IMG/VR virus record: IMGVR_UViG_3300029319_000643
Span: 1 to 20,748 of that record
Length of the DNA stretch: 20,748 bases
Strand: one strand, 5' to 3'
Source of the DNA: a virus
This document shows, piece by piece, positions 1 to 8,600 of this stretch. The stretch's first letter is position 1. Every line of letters starts with the position of its first letter. The position numbers and the translations under genes were made by a program. The notes below the pieces were generated by a model, which did not search any database, was not told the origin of the DNA, and saw nothing but the letters and a program-made list of their open reading frames with translations.

Positions 1-1696
1 CAAGAAAAAGCTTGAAGTCGATAAAGAAGCCGCAGCAGCAATAAGCCAAGTAGAGTCTCAAGTTAAAAGTTTAACTTTAGCACTTACTGGAATAAGTGAC
101 CGATGGAAAGATAATCTTGTCGGAGGCTTTGTGCTCGCCTCACAGACCGGCAAGGGCCTTGAAGATGCTATGGTCCGTGCCAAGAAAGCTCTGGATGATA
201 CGTTCAATTCAGCAAACGTGTTGAATTCCATGATGGCCCGTGTTGCACAGTCAACCTTTTTGCTTGCTGTGGAGCAAGATATCGCCATCGCTCAGTTCAA
301 CAAGGCCACAAGTAGTGCTGGAGAGTTCAGCAATCAGCTAGTTGGTATTGAAAGGAACAATGTCGGATTGGGAGTAAGCACCGGCGATGCCGCAGCGGCA
401 TTTGGCACTTTGTTGCAGAATGTCACTTCGTTCGCTAAAACGACCCCGGCCTTGCAATCAGAATTAGCCAACACTGCTGCTAGGATGTCAGCCCTTGGTG
501 TCAGTGTGGAACTAACTGCTAGGACAATGGAAGAGGCCATGAGGCTTTTCGGCATGACCGAAGTTGAATCAATGGATCTTACAAATAGCCTTGCTGCCAT
601 GGCCATTCAAATGAATTTGCCAATTGAGCAGGTTATACAAAACTTTAATGCTGCAATACCAGTTCTTGCTAAGTTTGGAAAAGACGCCCCGGATATATTT
701 AGAAAGGTGCAGGTTGCCTCAAGGTCCCTTGGCGTTGAGGTTGGTCAGTTGCTTAACATCATGGGTCAGTTTGACACATTTGAAGGAGCCGCAACGGCCG
801 CAGGTAAATTAAATGCTATTCTAGGCGGAGACTTACTTAACAGCACCGAACTTCTTTTGGCAGACGAGAGTGAACGTATCAACTTACTTAGAGAATCCAT
901 TGCTCTTTCTGGTAGAAGTTTTGACTCCATGAGTCGTTTCGAGAAAATGGCTGTTGCGAACGCTCTTGGAATCAGCGACGTGTCCGTAGCTCAAAAGATG
1001 CTTAACGGAGACATAGACGCTTATGGCAACGCTTTGGATGCAACCGCTCTTTCGCAACAGGAGATCGATCAAAGAATACAGGCCGCACGCCCGTTGATGG
1101 AGAAGTTGGCTGACACTTTCAGAATGTTTGCAATTTCAATGACCCCTGTCGTACAAGGCTTGCACAGTATCGTTAATGCTATTTTTCAATTAAATCAAGC
1201 AACTGGGAATATGTTAATTCCTGGCCTGATGTTAGCTGGAGGTGCTGCTGCCCTTATAGCCGGCATGGCAGGAACAGGCTTAGCCGCAACTGCAGGCGTC
1301 GTAGGAGGCGCTGGAGCCCTTGGTGTGGGTGCTCTTGGCCTCGCCGGCGCAGCCATGGCTCCTGGGTTCCAAGGCGGCGGCATCGCCGGCGCAGCCATGG
1401 CTCCTGGGTTCCAAGGCGGCGGCACAGGCATCACTGCACCGATAGCTAGAGTGCACAAGGGCGAAGGTGTAGTTATGAATCCTCCCGGCTCCTACAATGT
1501 GATAACAAACAGAAACATTGATAAGTTGAGCAGGATGATGAGTCAGCCCCGCGCTGCAGCACAGCAAACTCAAAGACAGGGAGATATCCAAGTCGTGCTA
1601 AATGTTGATGGCCGCGCCCTTGGACAAGCAACCATCAAAGGAATAGAAAAGTCAGGTAAATACAACGTCAAGGCACTGCCCTACGGAGCAGGTTAA
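1..1696 (+). CDS. Tail tape-measure-like protein, C-terminal part (5' end outside window)
   Basis: The reading frame is already open at base 2, so the gene begins before the window and only about 565 C-terminal residues are visible. The GTG at 131 is just an internal codon. The visible part is a long helical Ala/Leu/Gln-rich region, then a hydrophobic Gly/Ala-rich stretch near 1200-1340. Next come two identical 14-residue units containing APGFQGGG and a C-terminal segment with ARVHKGEGVV. The helical body, hydrophobic segment and 'VHKGE' segment near the end are typical of tail tape-measure proteins, which set tail length and pass through the tail tube. It lies directly upstream of baseplate-type genes, the usual order. 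Family assignment rests on composition, motif and context, so another large virion protein is possible. Confidence 0.7.
   Translation, partial: KKKLEVDKEAAAAISQVESQVKSLTLALTGISDRWKDNLVGGFVLASQTGKGLEDAMVRAKKALDDTFNSANVLNSMMARVAQSTFLLAVEQDIAIAQFNKATSSAGEFSNQLVGIERNNVGLGVSTGDAAAAFGTLLQNVTSFAKTTPALQSELANTAARMSALGVSVELTARTMEEAMRLFGMTEVESMDLTNSLAAMAIQMNLPIEQVIQNFNAAIPVLAKFGKDAPDIFRKVQVASRSLGVEVGQLLNIMGQFDTFEGAATAAGKLNAILGGDLLNSTELLLADESERINLLRESIALSGRSFDSMSRFEKMAVANALGISDVSVAQKMLNGDIDAYGNALDATALSQQEIDQRIQAARPLMEKLADTFRMFAISMTPVVQGLHSIVNAIFQLNQATGNMLIPGLMLAGGAAALIAGMAGTGLAATAGVVGGAGALGVGALGLAGAAMAPGFQGGGIAGAAMAPGFQGGGTGITAPIARVHKGEGVVMNPPGSYNVITNRNIDKLSRMMSQPRAAAQQTQRQGDIQVVLNVDGRALGQATIKGIEKSGKYNVKALPYGAG
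1341..1424 (+). repeat. Perfect 42-bp tandem duplication inside the tape-measure-like gene
   Basis: Bases 1341-1382 and 1383-1424 are identical over 42 bp. The unit is in frame (14 codons) and encodes AGAAMAPGFQGGG plus one residue that differs at the junction (I, then T). The absence of even synonymous differences suggests a recent duplication. It lies between the hydrophobic Gly/Ala-rich region and the conserved C-terminal segment. Confidence 0.95.
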
Positions 1697-1706
1697 GGAA
1701 TAAAGA

Positions 1707-2525
1707 ATGGCAGACCACAAAGTAGAAAAGCTAAGCAAGGTTGAAGAGAATAAGAGGAAGCCGAGTACTTTCAAACAAGCCTATGGTTCCGGCTTGACGA
1801 CACCTCGAAATGATCCGACTGATTATCTTGCATCTACAGAGGGTGGTAATCTAACAATTTATTTTCAACATATTCCCAGTGGCGAGAGGGTTTCCTTCAA
1901 GGCGTTTCTCAGAGGTTTTGCTGACAATTTTGAATCCAGTTGGAATTCCGAACGAGTGTACGGAAGAATGGATCCGATTGAAACATTCCAAGGCACAAGA
2001 AGAAGTATTACTATGGAATGGGATGTCGTGGCGTTCAGCATAGAAGAGGCAAAAGAGAACCTGGCGAAGGTTGATGTGTTTACCAACTTTTTATATCCAG
2101 TATATGAAAGCGTAGCCGGCGGCGCAGGATCTATTAATTCTGCACCACTTTTGAAAATGAAATTTGCCAATCTCATACGACAACCAGGGGCCACAGGCCA
2201 AGTGGGGGCGGATGTAACTACGGGCGGTTTGGTTGGAAGGATAGATGGCCTTAGTTATGAGCCAGACTTTGAAGCAGGCGTTTTCAGAGAGGGTGCAAGC
2301 AATTCTAAACTCTACCCTCAGACGATAACTCTGGCTTGTAATTTTCAAGTTTTTCACACTCACAAGTTGGGTTATCGCAGAAAAGGCAGGAATAAAATCC
2401 AGGCAGCATCTGGGTTTCCACATGGTGAATATCGAAACGCGCCGAATGGCAGCAAGGTTAAGGAAAGTAGAACTGACCGACAGAGACAAGCTGCGGAAAC
2501 GAAGGTGACAGGGGGCAATGAATAA
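1707..2525 (+). CDS. Virion structural protein, probable baseplate/tail-tube initiator type
   Basis: This 272-residue protein starts at ATG 1707, with an AAGGA ribosome site overlapping the previous stop. It has no signal peptide or membrane segment. A central block contains ERVYGRMDPIETF, then TMEWDVVAFS and an 'EEAKENL...FLYPVYES' helix. This is the general pattern of T4 gp48/gp54-like baseplate proteins that cap the hub and start tube polymerisation (in gp48 a 'FTWDLTPRSTEDL' segment precedes a tyrosine-rich helix). The basic tail from about residue 220 looks disordered. Position between the tape-measure and a gp53/LysM-like gene supports a baseplate role. The resemblance to gp48/54 is my recall of pattern, not an alignment, so the safe reading is 'virion structural protein'. 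Confidence 0.6.
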   Translation: MADHKVEKLSKVEENKRKPSTFKQAYGSGLTTPRNDPTDYLASTEGGNLTIYFQHIPSGERVSFKAFLRGFADNFESSWNSERVYGRMDPIETFQGTRRSITMEWDVVAFSIEEAKENLAKVDVFTNFLYPVYESVAGGAGSINSAPLLKMKFANLIRQPGATGQVGADVTTGGLVGRIDGLSYEPDFEAGVFREGASNSKLYPQTITLACNFQVFHTHKLGYRRKGRNKIQAASGFPHGEYRNAPNGSKVKESRTDRQRQAAETKVTGGNE

Positions 2526-2863
2526 TGGCTTCTAGGTATACAAATAGGGCAGTCGCAACCAACAAGGATGAGAACTACAGACACCTTCTTGAAGATAGAA
2601 ATATTAGATTTGTAAAGCAATATAGGACGGGAACACTGAGGCATCCAACAGCATCGGAAATAGCCGACCTAGATACGGTGGCACACGTATGGAAGGTGGG
2701 AGACCGTTACTATAAGTTGGCACATGAATATTATAGGGATTCCACATTGTGGTGGGTCATAGCATGGTTCAACCAGGCCCCTACAGAATCTCACCTTAAG
2801 CTTGGCGATCCGATTCAAATACCTCTACCTCTTGATAGAGTTTTGGGCCTCTTCGACGTATAA
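2525..2863 (+). CDS. LysM-like baseplate wedge protein (gp53-type)
   Basis: The product has 112 residues. Its ATG overlaps the preceding TAA by one base (TAATG), implying translational coupling. The C-terminal half, around residues 58-105, reads DRYYKLAHEYYRDSTLWWVI, then a short loop and LKLGDPIQIPLP. That is the LysM-like arrangement of T4 gp53 and Mu gpX-type baseplate proteins: a 'YKLA..YY.D...WW.I' helix followed by 'GDPIQIP', which ends the second strand. In T4, gp53 clamps wedge subunits around the baseplate hub. The N-terminal half is charged and unassigned. The small size and neighbours (tube-initiator-type gene before, large structural gene after) fit a baseplate component. A peptidoglycan-binding role is less likely because there is no lytic domain. 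Confidence 0.75.
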   Translation: MASRYTNRAVATNKDENYRHLLEDRNIRFVKQYRTGTLRHPTASEIADLDTVAHVWKVGDRYYKLAHEYYRDSTLWWVIAWFNQAPTESHLKLGDPIQIPLPLDRVLGLFDV

Positions 2864-2872
2864 GGTTAATCA

Positions 2873-5854
2873 ATGAATTCAAACACCTTAAGACATACAA
2901 GACATGCGCTTATCTTCCACGGCGGCGGCCACACCCAGGAGGAGCAAGAGGCGGTAAAAGAGGACGCCGAACGTGCGGATGCCGTTGCTCAGGCGCGCCT
3001 CCTTGAGAAAGAAAATAAGAAAACCAAGTTCTCGGAGCAATGCTTCCTTGTGGATAATATGGAACTTTTCTCAGAGAGAAACCGTATAAGAGAAGAAGAG
3101 TATCAATATATTACCAAGTTAATTTCCAAAGAACCTTCTTTGATCCTAAACAAGTTTAATGCACGACCGAACGTTGAGGCAATGTTTAATATAACACCGG
3201 CCCAAGTCGCAGCACTTGTACCAAAGGTTAGGTTGTACAAAGTTTTCCTTGATGAGCAAGCACCCCGCCGCGTTGTCGAGCTTAAGTTTAACGATTCCAC
3301 TTCGAAGACAGCCATCGACAACATGCTTAAGACTAAGTTTGGAAGAGGGGACGGAGTTGGTATCCAGAACGTATCAATCGAAACACAAGGTACCAACCCA
3401 GCCGAAGGCGCCTTGGTCCGGACCAGCATACAAATCTATTTTCAAAACCTTGAAACTTTAGCAAACCGTAAAAACAGGGAAAGTGATTATTTGGAGTTGA
3501 TTTTACGCAGAAACCAATTTGAAAAGACCAAAGACGCTAGAGGTATCACCATACCCGGGTCAAGTAAGATAAATCCAAATTATTTTAAATTGGTGGCATC
3601 GGTTGGCTGGGCATTGCCTGAAGGCTCTTTTGGCAAGAACGATAAGGCTTTGAGGAGAGTCTTAAAGAGATGCACTCAAACAGTGTTCTTGACATTGATT
3701 CATCATGATCTTCAGTTTGAACAAGATGGTACAGCGGTTCTAACAGCAGACTATCAAGGCGCTTTAGACATAATGTTAAATTATAGCGATTTTGATGTCT
3801 TGAGTATAGGCGATCAAAGCGCCCTAGAGACTCAAGACAATACGCTTGAGTATAAAGAAAATAGACTAGCCAAAGATAAGAAAGAGATTAGTGAATCGGA
3901 AAACTTTAATGAAAAGCAGAAAACTGAAAAAGCCAACGCCATCGACAAAAAGCTGAAAGAACTGAGAAAGCAGAGAACGGAGTTATCCGACGAGGCCCGG
4001 GCCATTAAGTACTCTAGGATATTGACAGACCTTTATACAAGGGATAAGATATCATCAATTAGACTTACAAAAGAAGAGATTGAAAATTATGAAAATGGAG
4101 TGGACATCAACCTAAGAGCTATACCTTTGACTAGGGATGACATCGCTCCCCCTGGTAGTGAAGGTTATACGGGCGACATAGCAAACTTCAAGAAGGCGAT
4201 AAAGAAAGAATCCAGTTTCTTTTCAGATATAAATCCAAGAAACCTACTAGCCAGTTTGGCGATGAAAGTGTGGGGAACGCCAGCTAAGGAGTTAGTAGCG
4301 CAAGCTTCCGAGGCACTAACACCAGCCACTAAGGATGGGTTAGTTATATCTTACTTTTATTTTGGAGATCTGGTGGAGGTCGCAGCGAGGATGCTTGAAC
4401 AAAATAGAGCGAACCCAGCGTACTCTAAGACGTTGCCAGATATCAGGCTGATGCTTGGACCAGTAACTTATGATGTTGTTCGCCCAGGTGGCGCCATTGA
4501 GACTCGCACAATGAACATAGCTGATGTCCCTGTGTCTCTTAAGTCTTTTGAGTTTTGGTTCAATAAGAACGTCGTGAAAAGAAAGGCAGATAGTTGGCCC
4601 ATCAGATCGTTTTTAAAGTCGGCTGTATCAGAGCTTGTTCTCAATGCGCTTGGAGAAGCTTGCAGTCAAACGAAGGGTGTGAGAAGAAGAAATCGTATCG
4701 GGTTGCAAAACTTGATGGCTCCTGGTGTTAACGGGAAACATAGAATGCCCACCGGAGAAGTTGACCTGGATGTCTCAACGAAAGTTGTTAATGGTTTCGC
4801 TGAAAGCTTTCCTATGAGCACCATGGAAAAAACCAGCTTCAACAAGTATAAGCATTATATATTGATATATGGAGCTAATGAGGTCCCCGATGAGCGTGAC
4901 CCAAGAAAGAGAGACTCTAGGGGCAGGCTTCAAGATTTTAAAGATGGCGTGTATCATTTCATAGTGGGTGCCGAAGGTGGCTTACTTAAGAGTATTAATT
5001 TTAATAGAACGGATGTCCCGTTCCTCAAAGAGGCCCGCCTTACTGCTCAGGATGCAGAAGAGGGGCAATTGAGAGATAAATATGATGCTACCCTAGAGCT
5101 TGTAGGTTCTAGCGCCTTGTTCACTCCGGGCCAAAAAGTGTATATTAACCCAACACTTGCTGGCCTAGACAACCCAACGAGAAAGGATTCAATTGCGAGA
5201 CAACTGGGTTTAGGCGGCTACTATGATATTGTCAGCGTAAAGACCTCTGTGGGCGTCTCTGGCTTCACTACGAGCCTAGACTGTAGGTGGGTTAGTTTTG
5301 GGCTGACAGAGGGCTCACGGAAGAAGGCAGAGGCCGCTAGACGCCGTGTATCCGGAGAGGACTCGTTCTTGCCACCAATGGTGGATAAGCCGCACGATGG
5401 CGAGCAGCCCCAAGAGCGATCCAGCATTTCTGAATCAAAACTTGAATACGAAAGTAGTGCCTCTTCAAGAATGGAAGAGGAACAAAAGAAGGAAGACATC
5501 GATTCAGAGGGCAACAACACTGATAATCTGGCCCAACAAGAGGTTGAAGAGCCTTTGCCGGAATATTATGAAGTCGAGATAACCGCTCAAAACAGGCAAA
5601 AGCATATTAATACTTTTATAAAGTTTCTGGAAAAAAGGGTCGACAATGAGAATTTGTCACCAGCAGCTAGGAAGGAGCAGCTTGATGGCATCAAAGGCGT
5701 CAGAGCTTCTTTGGAATCTGGAGAGTTCGAGTTACAAGCCTTGGAGGATCCAATTACAAAGGTTGTAGTTTACAGCGCCCAGCCAGCAGGACAACCCGGC
5801 ATCGCCGATGCGGATGAGTTTGACATTCCAGCAGAAGATGTCGTTGAACTATAG
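2873..5854 (+). CDS. Large virion structural protein (993 aa), probable baseplate hub/wedge component
   Basis: No named family is recognisable with certainty. The N-terminal 60 residues are charged and helical. Residues of about 80-320 form a globular region with alternating strands. About 320-395 is a Lys/Glu-rich predicted coiled coil. About 420-830 is a second globular region containing PDIRLMLGPVTYDVV and a strand-rich part ending YYDIVSVKTSVGVSG, a closing pattern that recalls hub-type beta domains. Residues of about 845-895 are a Ser/Glu-rich acidic linker, followed by a helical C-terminal domain. It begins nine bases after the LysM-like gene and is followed at once by another structural-type gene, so a baseplate hub or wedge role is inferred from context. 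No protease, lysozyme or fibre motif was seen. Confidence 0.6.
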   Translation: MNSNTLRHTRHALIFHGGGHTQEEQEAVKEDAERADAVAQARLLEKENKKTKFSEQCFLVDNMELFSERNRIREEEYQYITKLISKEPSLILNKFNARPNVEAMFNITPAQVAALVPKVRLYKVFLDEQAPRRVVELKFNDSTSKTAIDNMLKTKFGRGDGVGIQNVSIETQGTNPAEGALVRTSIQIYFQNLETLANRKNRESDYLELILRRNQFEKTKDARGITIPGSSKINPNYFKLVASVGWALPEGSFGKNDKALRRVLKRCTQTVFLTLIHHDLQFEQDGTAVLTADYQGALDIMLNYSDFDVLSIGDQSALETQDNTLEYKENRLAKDKKEISESENFNEKQKTEKANAIDKKLKELRKQRTELSDEARAIKYSRILTDLYTRDKISSIRLTKEEIENYENGVDINLRAIPLTRDDIAPPGSEGYTGDIANFKKAIKKESSFFSDINPRNLLASLAMKVWGTPAKELVAQASEALTPATKDGLVISYFYFGDLVEVAARMLEQNRANPAYSKTLPDIRLMLGPVTYDVVRPGGAIETRTMNIADVPVSLKSFEFWFNKNVVKRKADSWPIRSFLKSAVSELVLNALGEACSQTKGVRRRNRIGLQNLMAPGVNGKHRMPTGEVDLDVSTKVVNGFAESFPMSTMEKTSFNKYKHYILIYGANEVPDERDPRKRDSRGRLQDFKDGVYHFIVGAEGGLLKSINFNRTDVPFLKEARLTAQDAEEGQLRDKYDATLELVGSSALFTPGQKVYINPTLAGLDNPTRKDSIARQLGLGGYYDIVSVKTSVGVSGFTTSLDCRWVSFGLTEGSRKKAEAARRRVSGEDSFLPPMVDKPHDGEQPQERSSISESKLEYESSASSRMEEEQKKEDIDSEGNNTDNLAQQEVEEPLPEYYEVEITAQNRQKHINTFIKFLEKRVDNENLSPAARKEQLDGIKGVRASLESGEFELQALEDPITKVVVYSAQPAGQPGIADADEFDIPAEDVVEL

Positions 5855-5863
5855 AGGATGATT

Positions 5864-7108
5864 ATGGAACCAAAAGCAACAAATAGATTATCAACCGAAG
5901 AAACTTTCGTTCTTAGAAAGCTTTACAAGGATGATGTGTTCCCGCAATTTGGCCCAAAACACATAGATTACTGGTATGGTCAGCGTTTGTATGGTAGAAT
6001 AGACAGGAGTGAGAATATCGTGACTCCAAAAACAGACCAGTTAAAACAATTATTAACGGACAGGGGGACGCACGTAGCTTTAAATTTTGTTGTAGATTCT
6101 TTCGAGAGTATGCGCGGTGCGTTTCAGCAAGGTTTGATAAGAAATACCATGCGCGCCAATGGCAGCCCCTACTCAGCACTCAGAGTTAGACGGGCAATGG
6201 AGGACCCTGCGGATATGTATTTGGCATATCTAAATGCAGTCGATGAGCTTTTTGTAACAGATTATTTGTTTAAGAGAGGTTTGGTAAAGACAATTAGATC
6301 GTTTGATGAGTACATGCAGCATTACTTGCGTTACATCAAGGACAGAATAGATCTTTTCCCCATGACAAAAACAGGGTTTGTAGCATCAAAGTTTTGCTCC
6401 CCTCTCTGCACTGGCTTGGTGATAGAGATAAATGGCGAAGACCACTCCTCCGACATGCCAAAGAAAGATAACTATCTTATGGATCAAAATTTTGAAATAG
6501 CCAGAAACACAGCGGAGCAATTTGGATTCATGATGGATAAGAATGCTCCTTGGCGATTCACTGCCGACCTTGCTAACCCTTTTATGCAACGTCATGCGGA
6601 GAAATATGGAGTAAAAGAATCTCCTGGTTCAGCGTCGAATATATTTGACACACACTATGACTTAGTGTATAATGATGATATAAAATTACTAAAAAGGTTC
6701 TTCTTGTCGTCTTATGGCTCTTTCACAACAACTTTCCCAAACTACAGAGAGGAAAGTCTGGAATATGATAATGGAGAGCCATCTATCACGATAAAGCAAG
6801 GTCAGAGACAGGCTTACAGTGCTGCAACTTACAGAGAGAAGTATAAAGACCCTTTCTGGTTTAACCTGTATGCAAGCCTTCGTTTGAGAGAGGCAAGAGT
6901 ACCATTGACAAATGAGAGAAGAAGTGTTATCCTTAAGAAAGTAAACTCGCTCTTGAAATATGGAGGCCCCATCCGAACTTTGAAAGTGATCAACGAGACA
7001 GTGCTAAGTTCTAGTCCAAATCGTTGGTGGATGGAGACTGCCGGAGGTCAGGAATCACAAACTGCAGACACTCAGCCGACCGCTGATGGAGATACACAAG
7101 GCTACTAA
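5864..7108 (+). CDS. Probable virion structural protein (414 aa), function unknown
   Basis: I choose ATG 5864 rather than ATG 5858. AGAGG at 5853-5857 is six bases from 5864 but touches 5858. The protein is soluble, rich in Arg/Tyr/Phe and without signal peptide or membrane spans. Segments such as RLYGRIDRSENIV, ELFVTDYLFKRG and KTGFVASKFCSPLCTGLVIEI look like well-folded virion protein sequence. The last 30 residues are Gln/Thr/Asp-rich and probably disordered. It follows the 993-residue structural gene almost without a gap and is the last structural-type gene before the polymerase. I do not recognise a characterised family; 'structural' is inferred mainly from position. Confidence 0.6.
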   Translation: MEPKATNRLSTEETFVLRKLYKDDVFPQFGPKHIDYWYGQRLYGRIDRSENIVTPKTDQLKQLLTDRGTHVALNFVVDSFESMRGAFQQGLIRNTMRANGSPYSALRVRRAMEDPADMYLAYLNAVDELFVTDYLFKRGLVKTIRSFDEYMQHYLRYIKDRIDLFPMTKTGFVASKFCSPLCTGLVIEINGEDHSSDMPKKDNYLMDQNFEIARNTAEQFGFMMDKNAPWRFTADLANPFMQRHAEKYGVKESPGSASNIFDTHYDLVYNDDIKLLKRFFLSSYGSFTTTFPNYREESLEYDNGEPSITIKQGQRQAYSAATYREKYKDPFWFNLYASLRLREARVPLTNERRSVILKKVNSLLKYGGPIRTLKVINETVLSSSPNRWWMETAGGQESQTADTQPTADGDTQGY

Positions 7109-8296
7109 TTGCTATTTCAAGCACTGGACGACAAAGGACAATGTGTTGGGGTCTATGTTGATGGAAAGTTATCGTTCAAAAACATTCCAACGGGACTCAC
7201 AAGCACTTGGGACTACGCAAACTTTCTCAAAGATCAAGACATAAACTACGCTAGGCTGTATTGCGGTGGTCAAACGCTTGATCAAGCCTGTCCGGATCAT
7301 CTTTTGGATGAGTGGCATGAGAAAAGTGCTAAATTGAAGGCGTTTCTCAACTCTTTTAAGGAATCTAAGGTTTCTTTGAGGGAAAATTGCTTCTTCGATC
7401 TTGTTCCTGAGCGTTTTTTGCTTGATTTTTGTGAGATTAAGAACGAAATAACAAAATATATTCTTGAAAATTACGAAAAACCTAAAAATTATGATTTTTT
7501 ATTGCAAACAAACGTAATTTTGTCTAAAATTAAGCAAAATGATCTCGATATTGATGCGGATGCCTTAAAAAACAGGCTACACGAGTTTAAAGTGCGACAA
7601 TTTGTCAATAAACTGGATCGCACTAACAAATATATCGATTTTAACTTGTTTGGTACGAAAACTGGCCGCCTTTCGACGAAAAAAAAGAGTTTTCCCATTA
7701 TGACAATGGACAAGGCGTATAGAAAGGTGTTGCGCCCGAAAAACGAGTGTTTTGTTGAGCTAGACTTCAATGCAGCAGAGCTTCGGACTCTTCTGGCTCT
7801 TTCTGGAATAGATCAGCCGCAAGAAGATCTGCATGATTGGAATATCAACAACATATTTGAGGGAAACGAGACAAGAGAGGAGGCCAAGAAGAGGATCTTT
7901 GCATGGCTTTATAATCCAGAGGCGAAAGATCACTCATTGGATAAAACATACGATAAAAGATCAGTGGTAAAGAAGTATTTTACAGGGAGTGAAGTAAAGA
8001 CGTGCTTTGATAGAACTATCCCATGCGATAGTCATCATGCTTTAAATTATATTATTCAGAGCACGACAAGTGATTTATTGCTTAAACAAATGGTAAAAGT
8101 TGATAAAATATTAGAAGGAACAAAATCTTTTATTGCGTTTCCTTTGCATGACAGTTTGGTGATTGACTTATCGCTCGCCGATCGAGGAATGGTCAAAGAG
8201 TTGGTCGACATCTTTAAGGAGACGGAATTGGGAACATTTAGAACTAACTTAAGTATTGGAAGAAATTTTGGAGAAATGAAAAAATATGAAGTGTAA
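7109..8296 (+). CDS. polA: Family A DNA polymerase, compact, polymerase domain only
   Basis: The 395-residue polymerase carries TGRLST (185-190), motif A VELDFNAAELR with catalytic D219, and motif B REEAKKRIFAWLYN with R256, K260, F264 and Y268 spaced four residues apart as in E. coli Pol I R754/K758/F762/Y766. It also has the IIQSTTSDLLLK segment with Q317 (like Q849) and motif C PLHDSLV with D348. The usual HDE is HDS. No 3'-5' exonuclease motifs lie in the N-terminal 130 residues, which look like a linker and reduced thumb. Only about 49 residues separate Y268 and Q317, against about 83 in Pol I. The start must be TTG 7109: the upstream gene's TAA sits directly before it in the same frame, AAGG lies seven bases upstream, and no ATG or GTG occurs in the first 65 codons. 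A separate exonuclease gene is likely elsewhere. Confidence 0.9.
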   Translation: MLFQALDDKGQCVGVYVDGKLSFKNIPTGLTSTWDYANFLKDQDINYARLYCGGQTLDQACPDHLLDEWHEKSAKLKAFLNSFKESKVSLRENCFFDLVPERFLLDFCEIKNEITKYILENYEKPKNYDFLLQTNVILSKIKQNDLDIDADALKNRLHEFKVRQFVNKLDRTNKYIDFNLFGTKTGRLSTKKKSFPIMTMDKAYRKVLRPKNECFVELDFNAAELRTLLALSGIDQPQEDLHDWNINNIFEGNETREEAKKRIFAWLYNPEAKDHSLDKTYDKRSVVKKYFTGSEVKTCFDRTIPCDSHHALNYIIQSTTSDLLLKQMVKVDKILEGTKSFIAFPLHDSLVIDLSLADRGMVKELVDIFKETELGTFRTNLSIGRNFGEMKKYEV

Positions 8297-8600
8297 CAAA
8301 CTTGTTAGAGACAACATTGTGAAGATTATCGAGGCACAAGGGCGCTCTCACACTTCTCGTGTCTTGTTTAATGATGTGGAGTATGAGACTGCACTTGTTA
8401 GCAAGTTGCGAGAAGAGGTGGAAGAGTTTATAGAGGATCCTTGCAAAGAGGAGATGGCAGATATTCTTGAGGTTTTGGATTGTTTGATGGAGTTTTACAG
8501 TATAGACCCTTATGCCGTAGAAACTGCGAAGCAGGCAAAGGCACATACCCGCGGATCTTTTAAGAAGCGCATCTACCTGGAAGAAGTAACAGACAAATGA
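8286..8600 (+). CDS. MazG-superfamily nucleoside triphosphate pyrophosphohydrolase
   Basis: The product has 104 residues and overlaps the polymerase end by 11 bases. It starts KLVRDNI and continues with REEVEEF (E43, E44, E47) and EEMADILEVLD (E56, D59). This is the EExxE...ExxD magnesium-binding pattern of the all-alpha NTP pyrophosphatase superfamily (MazG, dUTPase, HisE). The 'KLVRD.I..II...G' opening and the 'GSFKKRI' ending match the single-domain branch often annotated phosphoribosyl-ATP pyrophosphohydrolase-like. Such enzymes hydrolyse NTPs to NMP and pyrophosphate. In phages they are thought to clean the nucleotide pool or act on nucleotide signals, though the exact substrate cannot be read from sequence. 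It sits between polymerase and the FtsZ-like gene, coupled to both. Confidence 0.85.
   Translation: MKCNKLVRDNIVKIIEAQGRSHTSRVLFNDVEYETALVSKLREEVEEFIEDPCKEEMADILEVLDCLMEFYSIDPYAVETAKQAKAHTRGSFKKRIYLEEVTDK

Noticed and set aside
1195-1591. Open frames on the minus strand with Pro/Ala repeats
   Set aside because: They are the complement of the Gly/Ala-rich and duplicated part of the tape-measure-like gene, with no ribosome site or family features.
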